Shown: positions 5,139 to 11,067 of the stretch, piece by piece
How the letters are laid out: each line of letters opens with the position of its first letter
How positions within the stretch are numbered: the stretch's first letter is position 1
NCBI GenBank assembly: GCA_903911985.1
Contig: CAIWFP010000309.1
Span: 1-11,067, forward strand
DNA: 11,067 bases
Reading direction: 5' to 3'
Origin: an uncultured Sphingomonadales bacterium
GTDB taxonomy: Bacteria > Pseudomonadota > Alphaproteobacteria > Sphingomonadales > Sphingomonadaceae
Program-made: the position numbers and the translations under genes
The notes under the pieces: model-generated
The model's input: only the letters and a program-made list of their open reading frames with translations
Database searches by the model: none
What the model was told of the DNA's origin: nothing

Positions 5139-6704
5139 TCACCCGGCCGGCCCATGCGCCTTGACCAGACCCGCCGCCGTGCTCAGCCCCAGCTCCGGGA
5201 TGCCGATCGATCGCCGACCCTGAAAATCGGTGCGCACCACGATCAGTCCGCTTTTCTCCAGATGCTCGAGCAAGCGCCTGATCCGGCCCGAGGAGCTGGT
5301 GCCATAGGCACGGGCGAGATCCTCGTCCTCCGGGCAAGGGCCTCCATCCAGCGCGGCGCGGGCGATAATCAGGAAGGGCGCGAGAAAATCATCTGGCGCC
5401 GCCGCCGCCAACGGCAGCAGGCTGGCCCATTGCGGCGCGTCGGGATCGGCAATCCCGGCCACGGCCATGGCAAAGCGTCGGCGAAACTTGGTGATATCGC
5501 CGACATGGGCACCCACCCGGTGCATCCGGCAGCGCAGGGTGAAGTCCTGAAACAGGGCGGCGGTGGTCTGGAAGGTGGCATCCTTGTCACCAGCCATCTC
5601 GGTCAGGATATCGCCCAAAACCGCACGCACTTCCTCCGGGGGCAACGAGGGTGGCGCGGGCACGGATGCCGCCTTGAACAGATCCGCCTCCCCGCCTCCA
5701 TCTGTCTCGGCAATCTCGCCATCCATTCCAGGGGCAGCCGCCAGGGTAAAGTCGGCAATGCGGTGGATCAGGTCGCCCGGCTCCAGTCTGGAGGGCGCGG
5801 CGCGGGCCGGGGACTGGGCCGACTGCCCCGAGGCGGCCAGTTCATCCTCGCTCCATTCGCCGTGCAGCAGGGCGTGCAATTCATCAGAGTCGGCCGATGG
5901 CATGGGCATCAGCCCCTGAATTGCGGTTCGCGGCGTTGTTTTCACGGCGCCAATACGCACCGAAACCGCCCGGCGGGAGATGGCCGGACCAAGACCCAGA
6001 AAATGGCCGCGTTCCAAGTCGCGGATCTGCTCGGCCTGACGGCGTTCCATACCCAGCAGATCGGCGGCGCGGGCCATGTCGATATCGAGGAAGGTGCGCC
6101 CCATCAGAAAATTGCTGGCCTCGGCCGCCACATTCTTGGCCAGCTTGGCCAGCCGCTGGGTGGCGATGATCCCGGCGAGGCCGCGCTTGCGCCCCCGGCA
6201 CATCACATTGGTCATCGCCGCGAGAGACATCCGCCGCACCTCGTCGGACACGTCGCCGGCCACGGCCGGGGCAAACATCTGCGCCTCGTCCACCACCACC
6301 AGTGCCGGAAACCATTGCTCGCGCGGGGCCTCGAACAGGGCGGAGAGGAACTGGGCGGCACAGCGCATCTGGGCCTCCAGTTCCAGCCCATCCAGCGCAA
6401 GTACCACCGAGGCGCGGTGCTTGCGGATGCGCGCCGCCAGCTGGGCGATCTCGCGACCATCATAGGCGGCCCCATCAACCACGATATGGCCAAAGGGCTC
6501 GGCCAGGGTGACGAAGTCGCCCTCGGGGTCGATCACTACTTGCTGCACCAGCGGAGCGCTTTCTTCCAGCAGTCGGCGCAGCAGGTGTGATTTCCCCGAG
6601 CCAGAGTTTCCCTGCACCAGCAGGCGGGTCGCCAGCAGTTCCTCGATATCCACGCGGACGGGGTTTCCGTCGGGGGCAGTGCCTATGACAATGGATGCGC
6701 TCAC
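5139..6704 (-). CDS. HerA/DUF87-type P-loop ATPase
   Basis: A 521-residue ATPase of the HerA/FtsK superfamily, members of which are ring-forming DNA translocases. The Walker A motif is GNSGSGKS (32-39), followed by the family-typical IDPEGDF (58-64). Walker B is ALVVVDEAQ (134-142) with Asp139 and Glu140. CRGRKRGLAGIIATQR (169-184) is the arginine-rich segment and sensor-like strand, and SNFLMGRTFL follows. Residues ~275-345 are an Ala/Pro/Glu-rich linker, and the last ~65 residues look like a winged helix (RIRRLLEHLEKSGLIVV). The start is GTG at 6702-6704 with AAAGGGCGGG four bases upstream. No NurA-type nuclease, which partners classical HerA, is present in the window. The gene precedes dinB on the same strand; this is thematically consistent with DNA maintenance, but dinB has its own SOS promoter. 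The exact role is unknown. Confidence 0.87.
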   Translation of the reverse strand: MSASIVIGTAPDGNPVRVDIEELLATRLLVQGNSGSGKSHLLRRLLEESAPLVQQVVIDPEGDFVTLAEPFGHIVVDGAAYDGREIAQLAARIRKHRASVVLALDGLELEAQMRCAAQFLSALFEAPREQWFPALVVVDEAQMFAPAVAGDVSDEVRRMSLAAMTNVMCRGRKRGLAGIIATQRLAKLAKNVAAEASNFLMGRTFLDIDMARAADLLGMERRQAEQIRDLERGHFLGLGPAISRRAVSVRIGAVKTTPRTAIQGLMPMPSADSDELHALLHGEWSEDELAASGQSAQSPARAAPSRLEPGDLIHRIADFTLAAAPGMDGEIAETDGGGEADLFKAASVPAPPSLPPEEVRAVLGDILTEMAGDKDATFQTTAALFQDFTLRCRMHRVGAHVGDITKFRRRFAMAVAGIADPDAPQWASLLPLAAAAPDDFLAPFLIIARAALDGGPCPEDEDLARAYGTSSSGRIRRLLEHLEKSGLIVVRTDFQGRRSIGIPELGLSTAAGLVKAHGPAG

Positions 6705-6783
6705 ACCCGCCCTTTAGGGCAGGGGAGCGCCGGGACAAACCGGCACGCGCGGCTTATCCGCAGCCCCGGTCTCCGGAGGCGCA

Positions 6784-6812
6784 ATCATCAGGAGCGACTT
6801 CAGTAATATCAA
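6784..6812 (-). promoter_or_regulatory. Possible sigma70-type promoter for the HerA-like gene
   Basis: On the minus strand TTGATA (6807-6812) and GATGAT (6784-6789) are separated by 17 bp, about 80 bp before the GTG start. The -35 matches TTGACA at four of six positions and the -10 matches TATAAT at four of six. It is the best candidate I see in this stretch but remains weak evidence. Confidence 0.3.
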
Positions 6813-6961
6813 ACTGGGCGGAATTTGGTGCTTTGCTTGGAGCCTGCCTCATAGGCAGCGGTCTCCGCAAGCACCTCCCTGAAGGATGAGAGATTGTGGT
6901 CGTCGGTTCGGGCGTCATGCTTCCAGCCATGCACAAAGACAGGAACAATGGCGTCATGAAA
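6809..6961 (-). pseudogene. Relic of an alpha/beta-hydrolase (HGWKH motif)
   Basis: The minus strand encodes VPVFVHGWKHDARTDDHN followed by LSSFREVLAETAAYEA (about 6845-6955) before the frame ends at 6809. This matches the conserved segment of a family of predicted serine hydrolases/lipoproteins in which FVHGWKHNA, an aspartate-asparagine pair and an FR..L helix follow each other; HG is the oxyanion-hole motif. Everything else expected (the downstream nucleophile and the catalytic Asp/His) is absent, and the upstream part of the frame does not resemble the family. I read it as a fragment left by deletion. The frame remains open further upstream to 7114, but that part is likely chance. Confidence 0.5.
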
Positions 6962-7004
6962 ACTCCCAGAGCTATTACTTGCTACTTTCTCCCGGGGCGC
7001 GATC

Positions 7005-7094
7005 ATGGCAGAAAAGTCTGATCGCTTGGGTGTTTTGGTCGCGGTCGCTGCGGGCATTGTTGGGGTGCGTGCGCTGAGCGCAGCGGTCGTGTAG
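7005..7094 (+). CDS. Possible 29-residue single-span membrane peptide
   Basis: ATG at 7005 to TAG at 7092-7094 encodes a peptide with a charged start (MAEKSDR) and then an unbroken run of Leu, Val, Ala, Gly and Ile that could span a membrane, with one Arg near the end. Only a poor ribosome binding site (GGGGC about eight bases upstream) is seen. Its stop codon is the first triplet of the 12-bp palindrome. Alanine/valine-rich short frames arise by chance in GC-rich DNA, so this is tentative. Confidence 0.2.
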   Translation: MAEKSDRLGVLVAVAAGIVGVRALSAAVV

Positions 7095-7103
7095 ACCGGT
7101 CTA
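7092..7103. promoter_or_regulatory. Perfect 12-bp palindrome TAGACCGGTCTA
   Basis: TAGACCGGTCTA is fully self-complementary and resembles operators of several TetR-family repressors, which often contain TAGAC...GTCTA half-sites (general knowledge). It lies 168 bp before the RNase H-fold gene and just upstream of the hydrolase relic on the other strand. No regulator gene is adjacent, so it may be an orphan operator whose gene has decayed. Confidence 0.4.
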
Positions 7104-7270
7104 GCTATCCGCATTGGGTGCCGGGGATCGACATTCCGGTCGCTGGCAAACGAGTGGAATCGACTTAAAATCAGTTATTCTGAGTTGTTAGTCTGCTTTC
7201 TTAAAGATGCCGTTCGCTTCATGTCATAGCGTCTCAACGGTAAAACGGACCAATGTGGGTAAAAGCTTCC

Positions 7271-7666
7271 ATGGCGCGCGGTCGGCTGAAAGTATTTTTT
7301 GACGGCGGCTGCCGTCCCAACCCCGGTCGCATAGAGGCAGCCGTGGTGGTGCGTGGCACCCTGCATCTGTTCGATGATCTGGGGCTTGGCACGAACAGTG
7401 ACGCCGAATGGCTGGCGCTGATCCGCGCGATGGAATTGGCGCAATCGCTGGGCCCAGGCGGCATCGAATTGATTGGTGATGCGGTCGAGGTGATCCGGCA
7501 GGCCAACAGGGCCTTGGTAACCGGCCAGACCGTGAAGGGCCCCATGCGGGATCACGCCGCCACGTTCCTGGCGCTGGCGGCCAAGGCTGCGCCCGCACGG
7601 ATACGCTGGATAAAGCGCGAGCAAAATCTGGCAGGTATCGCTCTGGCCGCCCGTCATCCGCGATAG
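7271..7666 (+). CDS. RNase H-fold protein, incomplete active site
   Basis: A small protein (131 residues from ATG 7271; 137 from ATG 7253) with the ribonuclease H fold, which normally cleaves RNA in RNA-DNA hybrids. From the shorter start: LKVFFDGGCRPNPG (6-19) carries the first catalytic Asp11 in the typical DGG..PNPG context; SDAEWLALI (43-51) supplies Glu46; IELIGDAVEVI (65-75) supplies Asp70. The last motif, usually N..AD.LA, reads QNLAGIALA (118-126), so the fourth carboxylate is Gly122. Several RNase H-like proteins survive with altered last motifs, so activity is uncertain. The shorter start fits the usual spacing to the first strand; the longer ATG is preceded by a weak AACGGA. It converges with the SDR gene 70 bp away, and no terminator is obvious between them. 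Confidence 0.8.
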   Translation: MARGRLKVFFDGGCRPNPGRIEAAVVVRGTLHLFDDLGLGTNSDAEWLALIRAMELAQSLGPGGIELIGDAVEVIRQANRALVTGQTVKGPMRDHAATFLALAAKAAPARIRWIKREQNLAGIALAARHPR

Positions 7667-7736
7667 CGTGTCTGCTCCATGCCGCTAACATTCGTGACGG
7701 TGCCAGATTGAGGGGCGCGGCTATGCGTGACGACCG

Positions 7737-8579
7737 TCAGCGCCATGTCAGGAAGGATTGCGCGACCTCTGCGGTAAACAGCACATGGGGATGCGCAATC
7801 TGCCGATCGATAAAGCGATCCATGTCCGCGATCCTTTCCCGGCTGTTGTCGAGTATCTGCGGGTTCGTAACGGCCAGGAAGACACCGGCGCGAACGGCGG
7901 CAAGAATGTCGTTCGCCGCCTGCTCCGCATCCACCATCGCTATCGTCTCGCCAGCACCATGCACATCCAGCGGCCGGCCAAATGCCGTCATGTGATCGCC
8001 GATATTCGTCGCCACCGGGCCAGGACAGAAACAGGTCACGCCAATCCCGCGCGGCTTGAGGTAAAGGGCCAAGCCCTCGGTCAATTGCACGACTGCCGCC
8101 TTGCTCACGGCATAGGGCAATCGATCAAATCCAAAGCCATACAGCCCGTCGGCCGATGCGACATTGATCAGTTGGCCGCTGCCTTGCGCCAGTAGAAGGG
8201 GGAGGAAGACATGGTTGCTGCGCACAATCGCCATCAGGTTGACATCGATGACTTGCCGCCATTCCTCGAGCGGAATATCCTCGGGATAGCCAATGCTGAT
8301 TGCCGCGGCATTGTTCATGATGATGTCTATCCGGCCGAAACGATCCAGCGCAACATCGCGCATCCGCGTGAAAGCATCCTCGTCCCGGACATCGCATGCC
8401 AGCGCGGCAGCGTGGCCGCCAGCTTCCTCGATCGCGGCCACCGCCTCGGCCAGCGAGGCCTCCGTCCGGCCGACGAGCACCAGTGCAGCGCCGTGCCGCG
8501 CCAGAGCCATCGCCGTGGCCCGGCCCAAGCCGCTGCCCGCGCCGGTGACGATTGCCACCTTGCCTGCGAAATCCTCCAT
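7737..8579 (-). CDS. SDR-family oxidoreductase, coupled to phosphotransferase
   Basis: A classical short-chain dehydrogenase of 280 residues, unrelated in detail to the one at 333-1187. Motifs: TGAGSGLG (12-19), Arg38 at the end of strand two (LVGRTE), which favours NADP(H), CDV (62-64), NNAA (89-92), Asn114, Ser142, Tyr156 and Lys160 (YAVSK), and PGPVAT (186-191). The C-terminal part from about residue 220 (DAEQAANDILAAVRAGVFLA) matches the helix and strand often seen in catabolic SDRs that lack a specific annotation. The start is ATG at 8577-8579, whose last coordinate is shared with the TGA of the phosphotransferase frame (TGATG), so translation is coupled. The frame is open further upstream to 8723, but that part overlaps the phosphotransferase and lacks SDR features. 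The substrate is unknown. It is the second gene of a two-gene minus-strand unit. Confidence 0.93.
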   Translation of the reverse strand: MEDFAGKVAIVTGAGSGLGRATAMALARHGAALVLVGRTEASLAEAVAAIEEAGGHAAALACDVRDEDAFTRMRDVALDRFGRIDIIMNNAAAISIGYPEDIPLEEWRQVIDVNLMAIVRSNHVFLPLLLAQGSGQLINVASADGLYGFGFDRLPYAVSKAAVVQLTEGLALYLKPRGIGVTCFCPGPVATNIGDHMTAFGRPLDVHGAGETIAMVDAEQAANDILAAVRAGVFLAVTNPQILDNSRERIADMDRFIDRQIAHPHVLFTAEVAQSFLTWR

Positions 8580-9684
8580 CACGCAATCTCCGCAATCAGC
8601 CGGGCGGTGTCGTGATCCTCGAAAGCGGTCGTCAGCCGGAGATGATTCATCACATTGATCTCCCACCCATAGTTCACCACCGGCGTCGTCAGCCAGCCGA
8701 TATAGCCCCCCCACATCAGACAACGCCCGAACTCGGCAATGCTGTCCTCGAGGGTCGGCACATTCTCCACACCCTCGGCCGACAGCCGGTCGAGATAGAA
8801 GCGGACCAGATCCTGTTCATGCGCACGTCGGTCCTCGACGGAAAGCGCCGTCGTCACCAGATAGCTGACATCATGCATATGGTGCCCGCGACAGGTGAGC
8901 TGCCAGTCGAGCAAGCCGCCCGAACCATCGGGCAGCAGATAGGTATTACCGATGTGCATATCGCCTTCGACCAGTGTCTGCGGCAGGGTCTGCTGGTGCC
9001 GGTGCAACGCGAAGGTCCCATTGCGCAGGTCCGGTCCCGTGGTCCGCAACCGCTGCACCATCTCGCGCTTGAACGACACGGTATCGATCTCATGCTGGAT
9101 AAGGGGCGCCGCGCCATGCATCATAAGATCGGCCACCTCGCCCTCGACATGGCTGCCGGCCCAGGCAGGTCGCCACCCGGACGCAGCCTTGGGCTTTGCC
9201 AGAATTGCGCGTGCAGCTTCGCCTGCTGCGACAGGATCGAGCGCACGCTGTCCAGCGGCACGGGCGAGAGAACGTTCGGAAAACTTGCCCCGCGCAGCGT
9301 CAGGTCTTCCAGCACGATGGCAAAGTCGCTGGACGCGGGATCGAAACCTGCGCCAAACGCGCGCGGCGCTTCGAGGTTCAGTTCGGGCCGCACGAGATTG
9401 TAGAAATTGACTTCATTTTTATAGAAAGGCGCCAGAATCTTGTCGACACCGCGTGCGACCTTGATCACCAGCCGCGTCGGCAGGCCAGCCGGACTGCCCG
9501 GGCCATAGATCACATCGACGACGACGCGCCCCGCCGTCGAAACGAACTGCTGACCATAGGTCATGGCCTCGAGTGTATGGACCTGCTCAATCGTCACGCC
9601 GGGAACCGCCTGCGCCATCAACGCGGTCAGATAAGCCGGGGTGATATCGTCCGCCTTGGTCGGATGCGCCAATTGGCTCGCCAT
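8579..9684 (-). pseudogene. APH/EcKinase-like phosphotransferase interrupted by a one-base deletion
   Basis: Two overlapping frames together encode one small-molecule kinase of the aminoglycoside phosphotransferase/choline-kinase fold. The first (9684 to about 9166) has the nucleotide-binding RLVIKVAR with Lys75, Glu91 in KNEVNFYNL and LHAQFWQSPRL (157-167). The second (about 9163 to 8579) has the catalytic loop LVEGDMHIGNTY and the DFG-like LLDWQL, then HDVSYLV. The frame breaks after GGDL (codon 173): the minus strand reads CTGCCTGGGCC, where inserting one G gives GDLAWAGSHVEGEVADL and a continuous protein of about 368 residues, a normal length. The start is ATG 9682-9684 with AAGGAAA well placed upstream. 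The loss may be a real mutation or a sequencing error; the conserved residues on both sides favour a recent event or an error. It precedes and overlaps the SDR gene. Confidence 0.85.
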
Positions 9685-10295
9685 CGGGAATTTCCTTTCC
9701 GTTATATTTTATTGCCGTCGCCGCGCTGGCCCCACGCCCCGGCACCGGTCGAGGGTCGTTCGGTATGGAGACGACTCTATGAGCTTATCCTATGGGTCTG
9801 TCCTGTCGCCTGATGGGGCGCCGCGTCTCCACCGCCAGCGCCTTTGCACCCGCGCCGTTCGGCGGCGGATCATCTTGTCGCGCGGCTCTGGCACCGCAAA
9901 CGGCATGTCAGCGCGTGGATGCGCGCACATGCGCGCCGCCCGGTTCAGCGATTTTCCTTAGGGCCGACAACGTTCTGGATGGCAGCTTACTGCTAATAAC
10001 CAACGAATTCCGGACAGTCGCAAAGGCCGAAGGTTTTCGGGTGCCGATAGGCGTACTAAACCCGGACAGATAGCCGACTTAGCTCTGCACGGCAGATGGC
10101 GGATCAGTCGTTTAGCACCCATTCATTGTCCAGGATCGCCGTTGCGGAGTGCGCGAGGCGCCTGAGCAGTAAGGTGCCTGCAGTCAGGCAAATTCAGGGG
10201 CGAGACGGCGGGGCATTTTGGAGGCCGACATTGTCGCCTTGGAGACCGACCCGACTGCAACCCAAAACCGCGCTCTGCAAAGCCCCGGAAATGCC

Positions 10296-10546
10296 GCGAG
10301 AATTTGGTCCCCGGAGGAGAAGGCTCTGTCTCGTCAGGATTTCAGGCCTGTCTGGTGCGCGACCCAGTCGGCAGCGAGTGCGTCTCTGGTACCGGGTTCC
10401 CTGCCAGCAGGGTATTTTGCAGGGAAATCCGGGAGAATTTGCTCCTCCGGCCCGAACCTGCAGCCTGAAGACACCCCGAATTCCGAGCGTGCGAGACCAA
10501 ATTCCCTGCTGCGGCGAGCAGGGAAAATTTCAGGCGAAGCAGGGAA
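10296..10546. repeat. Cluster of GCAGGGAA / GAGAATTTG repeats with strong hairpins
   Basis: GCAGGGAA occurs at 10419-10426, 10518-10525 and 10539-10546, with a near copy GCAGGGTA at 10407-10414. The reverse, TTCCCTGC, occurs at 10397-10404 and 10502-10509. This gives a hairpin TTCCCTGCT-GCGGCG-AGCAGGGAA (10502-10525, nine paired bases) and CCCTGC-CA-GCAGGG (10399-10412). GAGAATTTG occurs at 10298-10306 and 10433-10441, each followed by GTCC or CTCC, and GAATTTGGTC (10300-10309) is inverted as GACCAAATTC (10495-10504). The repeats are degenerate and mixed in orientation. Confidence 0.7.
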
Positions 10547-10624
10547 GGGCTAGCCGTCCATTAATACCACTGAGGTGGCTGGAAAGCGTGGCCATTAGCA
10601 GGCGAGCGCCATGCAAGTGGTGGA

Positions 10625-10664
10625 TTTCAACGCTTGAAAACGGCCCACCTTTCGTTATAACGAA
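10625..10664 (+). promoter_or_regulatory. Toxin-antitoxin promoter with two palindromes
   Basis: TTGAAA (10634-10639) and TATAAC (10656-10661) are separated by 16 bp, a good sigma70-type promoter. The -10 lies in the perfect 14-bp palindrome TTCGTTATAACGAA (10651-10664), and the -35 is one arm of TTTCAA-CGC-TTGAAA (10625-10639). Palindromes over both elements suggest autorepression by the antitoxin or the complex. Only six bases separate the -10 from the ATG, and no Shine-Dalgarno is present, so the message may be leaderless. Confidence 0.6.
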
Positions 10665-10667
10665 CGT

Positions 10668-10895
10668 ATGAACGCAAGCCTTAAAATCACGAAAATCGGC
10701 AATTCGGCAGGTGTCGTCCTGCCCAAGGAGATCCTCGCCCGTCTGAGAGCCGGCGTGGGCGACACACTCTATGTCTCGGAAACGCCCGAGGGAATCCGCA
10801 TTACCGCCTCCAATCCAGCGTTCGAGGCCAAGATGGCATTGGCCGAGCAGATCATGCGCGAGGACCGGGATATTCTGCGCACACTGGCCAAGTAG
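10668..10895 (+). CDS. AbrB/MazE-type antitoxin of a Doc toxin-antitoxin pair
   Basis: A 75-residue antitoxin with an N-terminal SpoVT/AbrB swapped-hairpin DNA-binding domain: LKITKIGNSAGVVLPKEIL (5-23), then the GD..Y turn and EGIRITAS (41-48). The C-terminal ~27 residues (NPAFEAKMALAEQIMRED and on) form a charged helical tail, which in this class wraps the toxin. It should neutralise the downstream toxin and bind its own promoter. The start is ATG 10668-10670; there is no ribosome binding site, consistent with a leaderless message from the promoter just upstream. One base separates its TAG from the toxin ATG. The AbrB-type antitoxin paired with a death-on-curing toxin, rather than Phd, is a known alphaproteobacterial arrangement. 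Confidence 0.9.
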   Translation: MNASLKITKIGNSAGVVLPKEILARLRAGVGDTLYVSETPEGIRITASNPAFEAKMALAEQIMREDRDILRTLAK

Positions 10896-10896
10896 C

Positions 10897-11067
10897 ATGG
10901 CCGACCCTGTCGAGCCGGTCTGGATCGAGACCGAACTGGCGCTTGCCATCCACGATCGCCAGCTTGCCGAGCACGGTGGCCCAATCGGCGTGCGCGATGC
11001 CTCGGTGCTGGAATCGGCCCTCGCGCGCCCGCGCAACCGCTGGGCCTATGGGGAGACCGATCTTTGC
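10897..11067 (+). CDS. Death-on-curing (Doc/Fic-fold) toxin, N-terminal part only
   Basis: The first 57 codons of a Doc-family toxin, cut by the window end. Family-typical segments are visible: VWIETELALAIHDRQLAEHG (8-27), GVRDASVLESALARPRN (31-47) and WAYGE (49-53), which precede the Fic core in this family. Doc toxins phosphorylate elongation factor Tu and stop translation (established for phage P1 Doc). The catalytic HxFxDGNKR-type motif lies beyond the window, so intactness cannot be judged. The ATG at 10897-10899 follows the antitoxin stop by one base, so expression is probably coupled to the antitoxin. Confidence 0.88.
   Translation, partial: MADPVEPVWIETELALAIHDRQLAEHGGPIGVRDASVLESALARPRNRWAYGETDLC

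Larger units (their letters stand above)
6705..7252. other. Gene-poor stretch with relics
   Basis: About 550 bp between the HerA-like gene and the RNase H-fold gene. It holds a likely HerA promoter (6784-6812), an alpha/beta-hydrolase relic (6809-6961, minus), a tiny possible ORF (7005-7094, plus), a perfect 12-bp palindrome (7092-7103) and a more AT-rich segment (about 7155-7215) that could contain the promoter of the downstream gene, although I could not place -35 and -10 elements with confidence. Confidence 0.55.
9685..10667. other. Long intergenic region without a credible gene
   Basis: Nearly 1 kb. Open frames exist on the plus strand (9792-10073 and 10096-10671), but their products are rich in Arg, Pro and Ser with no domain, and the latter runs through the repeats and the toxin-antitoxin promoter. 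Left to right I see: an AT-rich patch GTTATATTTTATT (9701-9713) that may hold the phosphotransferase promoter; an inverted pair GCGCGCA/TGCGCGC (9921-9936); a segment around 10005-10050 that resembles sphingomonad intergenic sequence (recollection only); the GCAGGGAA cluster (10296-10546); and the antitoxin promoter. Confidence 0.6.

Noticed and set aside
5051..5155. N-terminal extension of dinB by 35 codons
   Set aside because: The extra residues are not DinB-like, and the LexA box and -10 fall inside this stretch.
5154..6590. 478-codon plus-strand open frame opposite the HerA-like gene
   Set aside because: Typical antisense shadow in GC-rich DNA; the minus-strand product has complete ATPase motifs.
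7695..7739. TGACGGT / ACCGTCA inverted repeat between RNase H-fold and SDR genes as a shared terminator
   Set aside because: Seven-base arms with a 31-base loop and no T-run.
8580..8723. N-terminal extension of the second SDR
   Set aside because: It overlaps the phosphotransferase end; the TGATG junction and the Rossmann start fit the internal ATG.
9921..9936. GCGCGCA-CA-TGCGCGC as a terminator
   Set aside because: A two-base loop is too tight and no gene ends nearby.
10096..10671. 191-codon plus-strand frame before the antitoxin
   Set aside because: It is Arg/Pro/Ser-rich with no domain, runs through inverted repeats and ends just past the antitoxin ATG.

Overview
This window looks like chromosome from a GC-rich alphaproteobacterium, most likely a member of the Sphingomonadales. 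The best direct clue is a GTTC-N7-GTTC element in front of dinB, which is the alphaproteobacterial form of the LexA (SOS) box. The codon use and the mix of short-chain dehydrogenases (SDRs), acyl-CoA thioesterase and EcKinase/APH-like phosphotransferase also fit sphingomonad catabolic genomes. The order-level assignment is inference. I see no rRNA, tRNA, CRISPR array or recognisable insertion sequence.

Layout. (1) 1-2197, minus strand: an apparent operon, read right to left, of a TesB-like acyl-CoA thioesterase, an SDR oxidoreductase and a TetR-family regulator cut by the window edge. A near-perfect 18-bp palindrome at 2240-2257, 43 bp before the first gene, is a good candidate operator for that regulator. 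(2) 2198-2592: a divergent intergenic region with a five-unit 8-bp tandem repeat (2461-2500). (3) 2593-3740, plus strand: ethanolamine ammonia-lyase genes. eutB has lost about 330 internal codons and is frameshifted, while eutC is intact and still overlaps the eutB stop. (4) 3959-6704, minus strand: a HerA-like ATPase, then dinB (DNA polymerase IV) with its SOS box at 5072-5086. (5) 6705-7252: a gene-poor stretch with a relic of an alpha/beta hydrolase, a tiny possible membrane peptide and a perfect 12-bp palindrome. (6) 7271-7666, plus strand: an RNase H-fold protein that lacks the usual fourth catalytic acid. (7) 7737-9684, minus strand: a phosphotransferase interrupted by an apparent one-base deletion, coupled by a TGATG overlap to a second SDR. 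(8) 9685-10667: almost 1 kb without a credible gene, holding a cluster of GCAGGGAA inverted and direct repeats. (9) 10668-11067, plus strand: an AbrB-type antitoxin and the start of a Doc/Fic death-on-curing toxin, behind a palindromic promoter that appears to give a leaderless transcript.

How it fits together. Two modules (1 and 7) look like acyl-CoA or small-molecule catabolism accessory operons. Module 4 is DNA maintenance and SOS mutagenesis. Module 9 is a toxin-antitoxin locus. Three separate loci show decay: eutB, the hydrolase relic and the phosphotransferase. The window therefore reads as an accessory, eroding part of the chromosome. I found no clear sign of an entirely new multi-gene system. 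The most unusual items are the repeat cluster before the toxin-antitoxin locus, the possible leaderless starts, and the decayed eutB beside an intact eutC.
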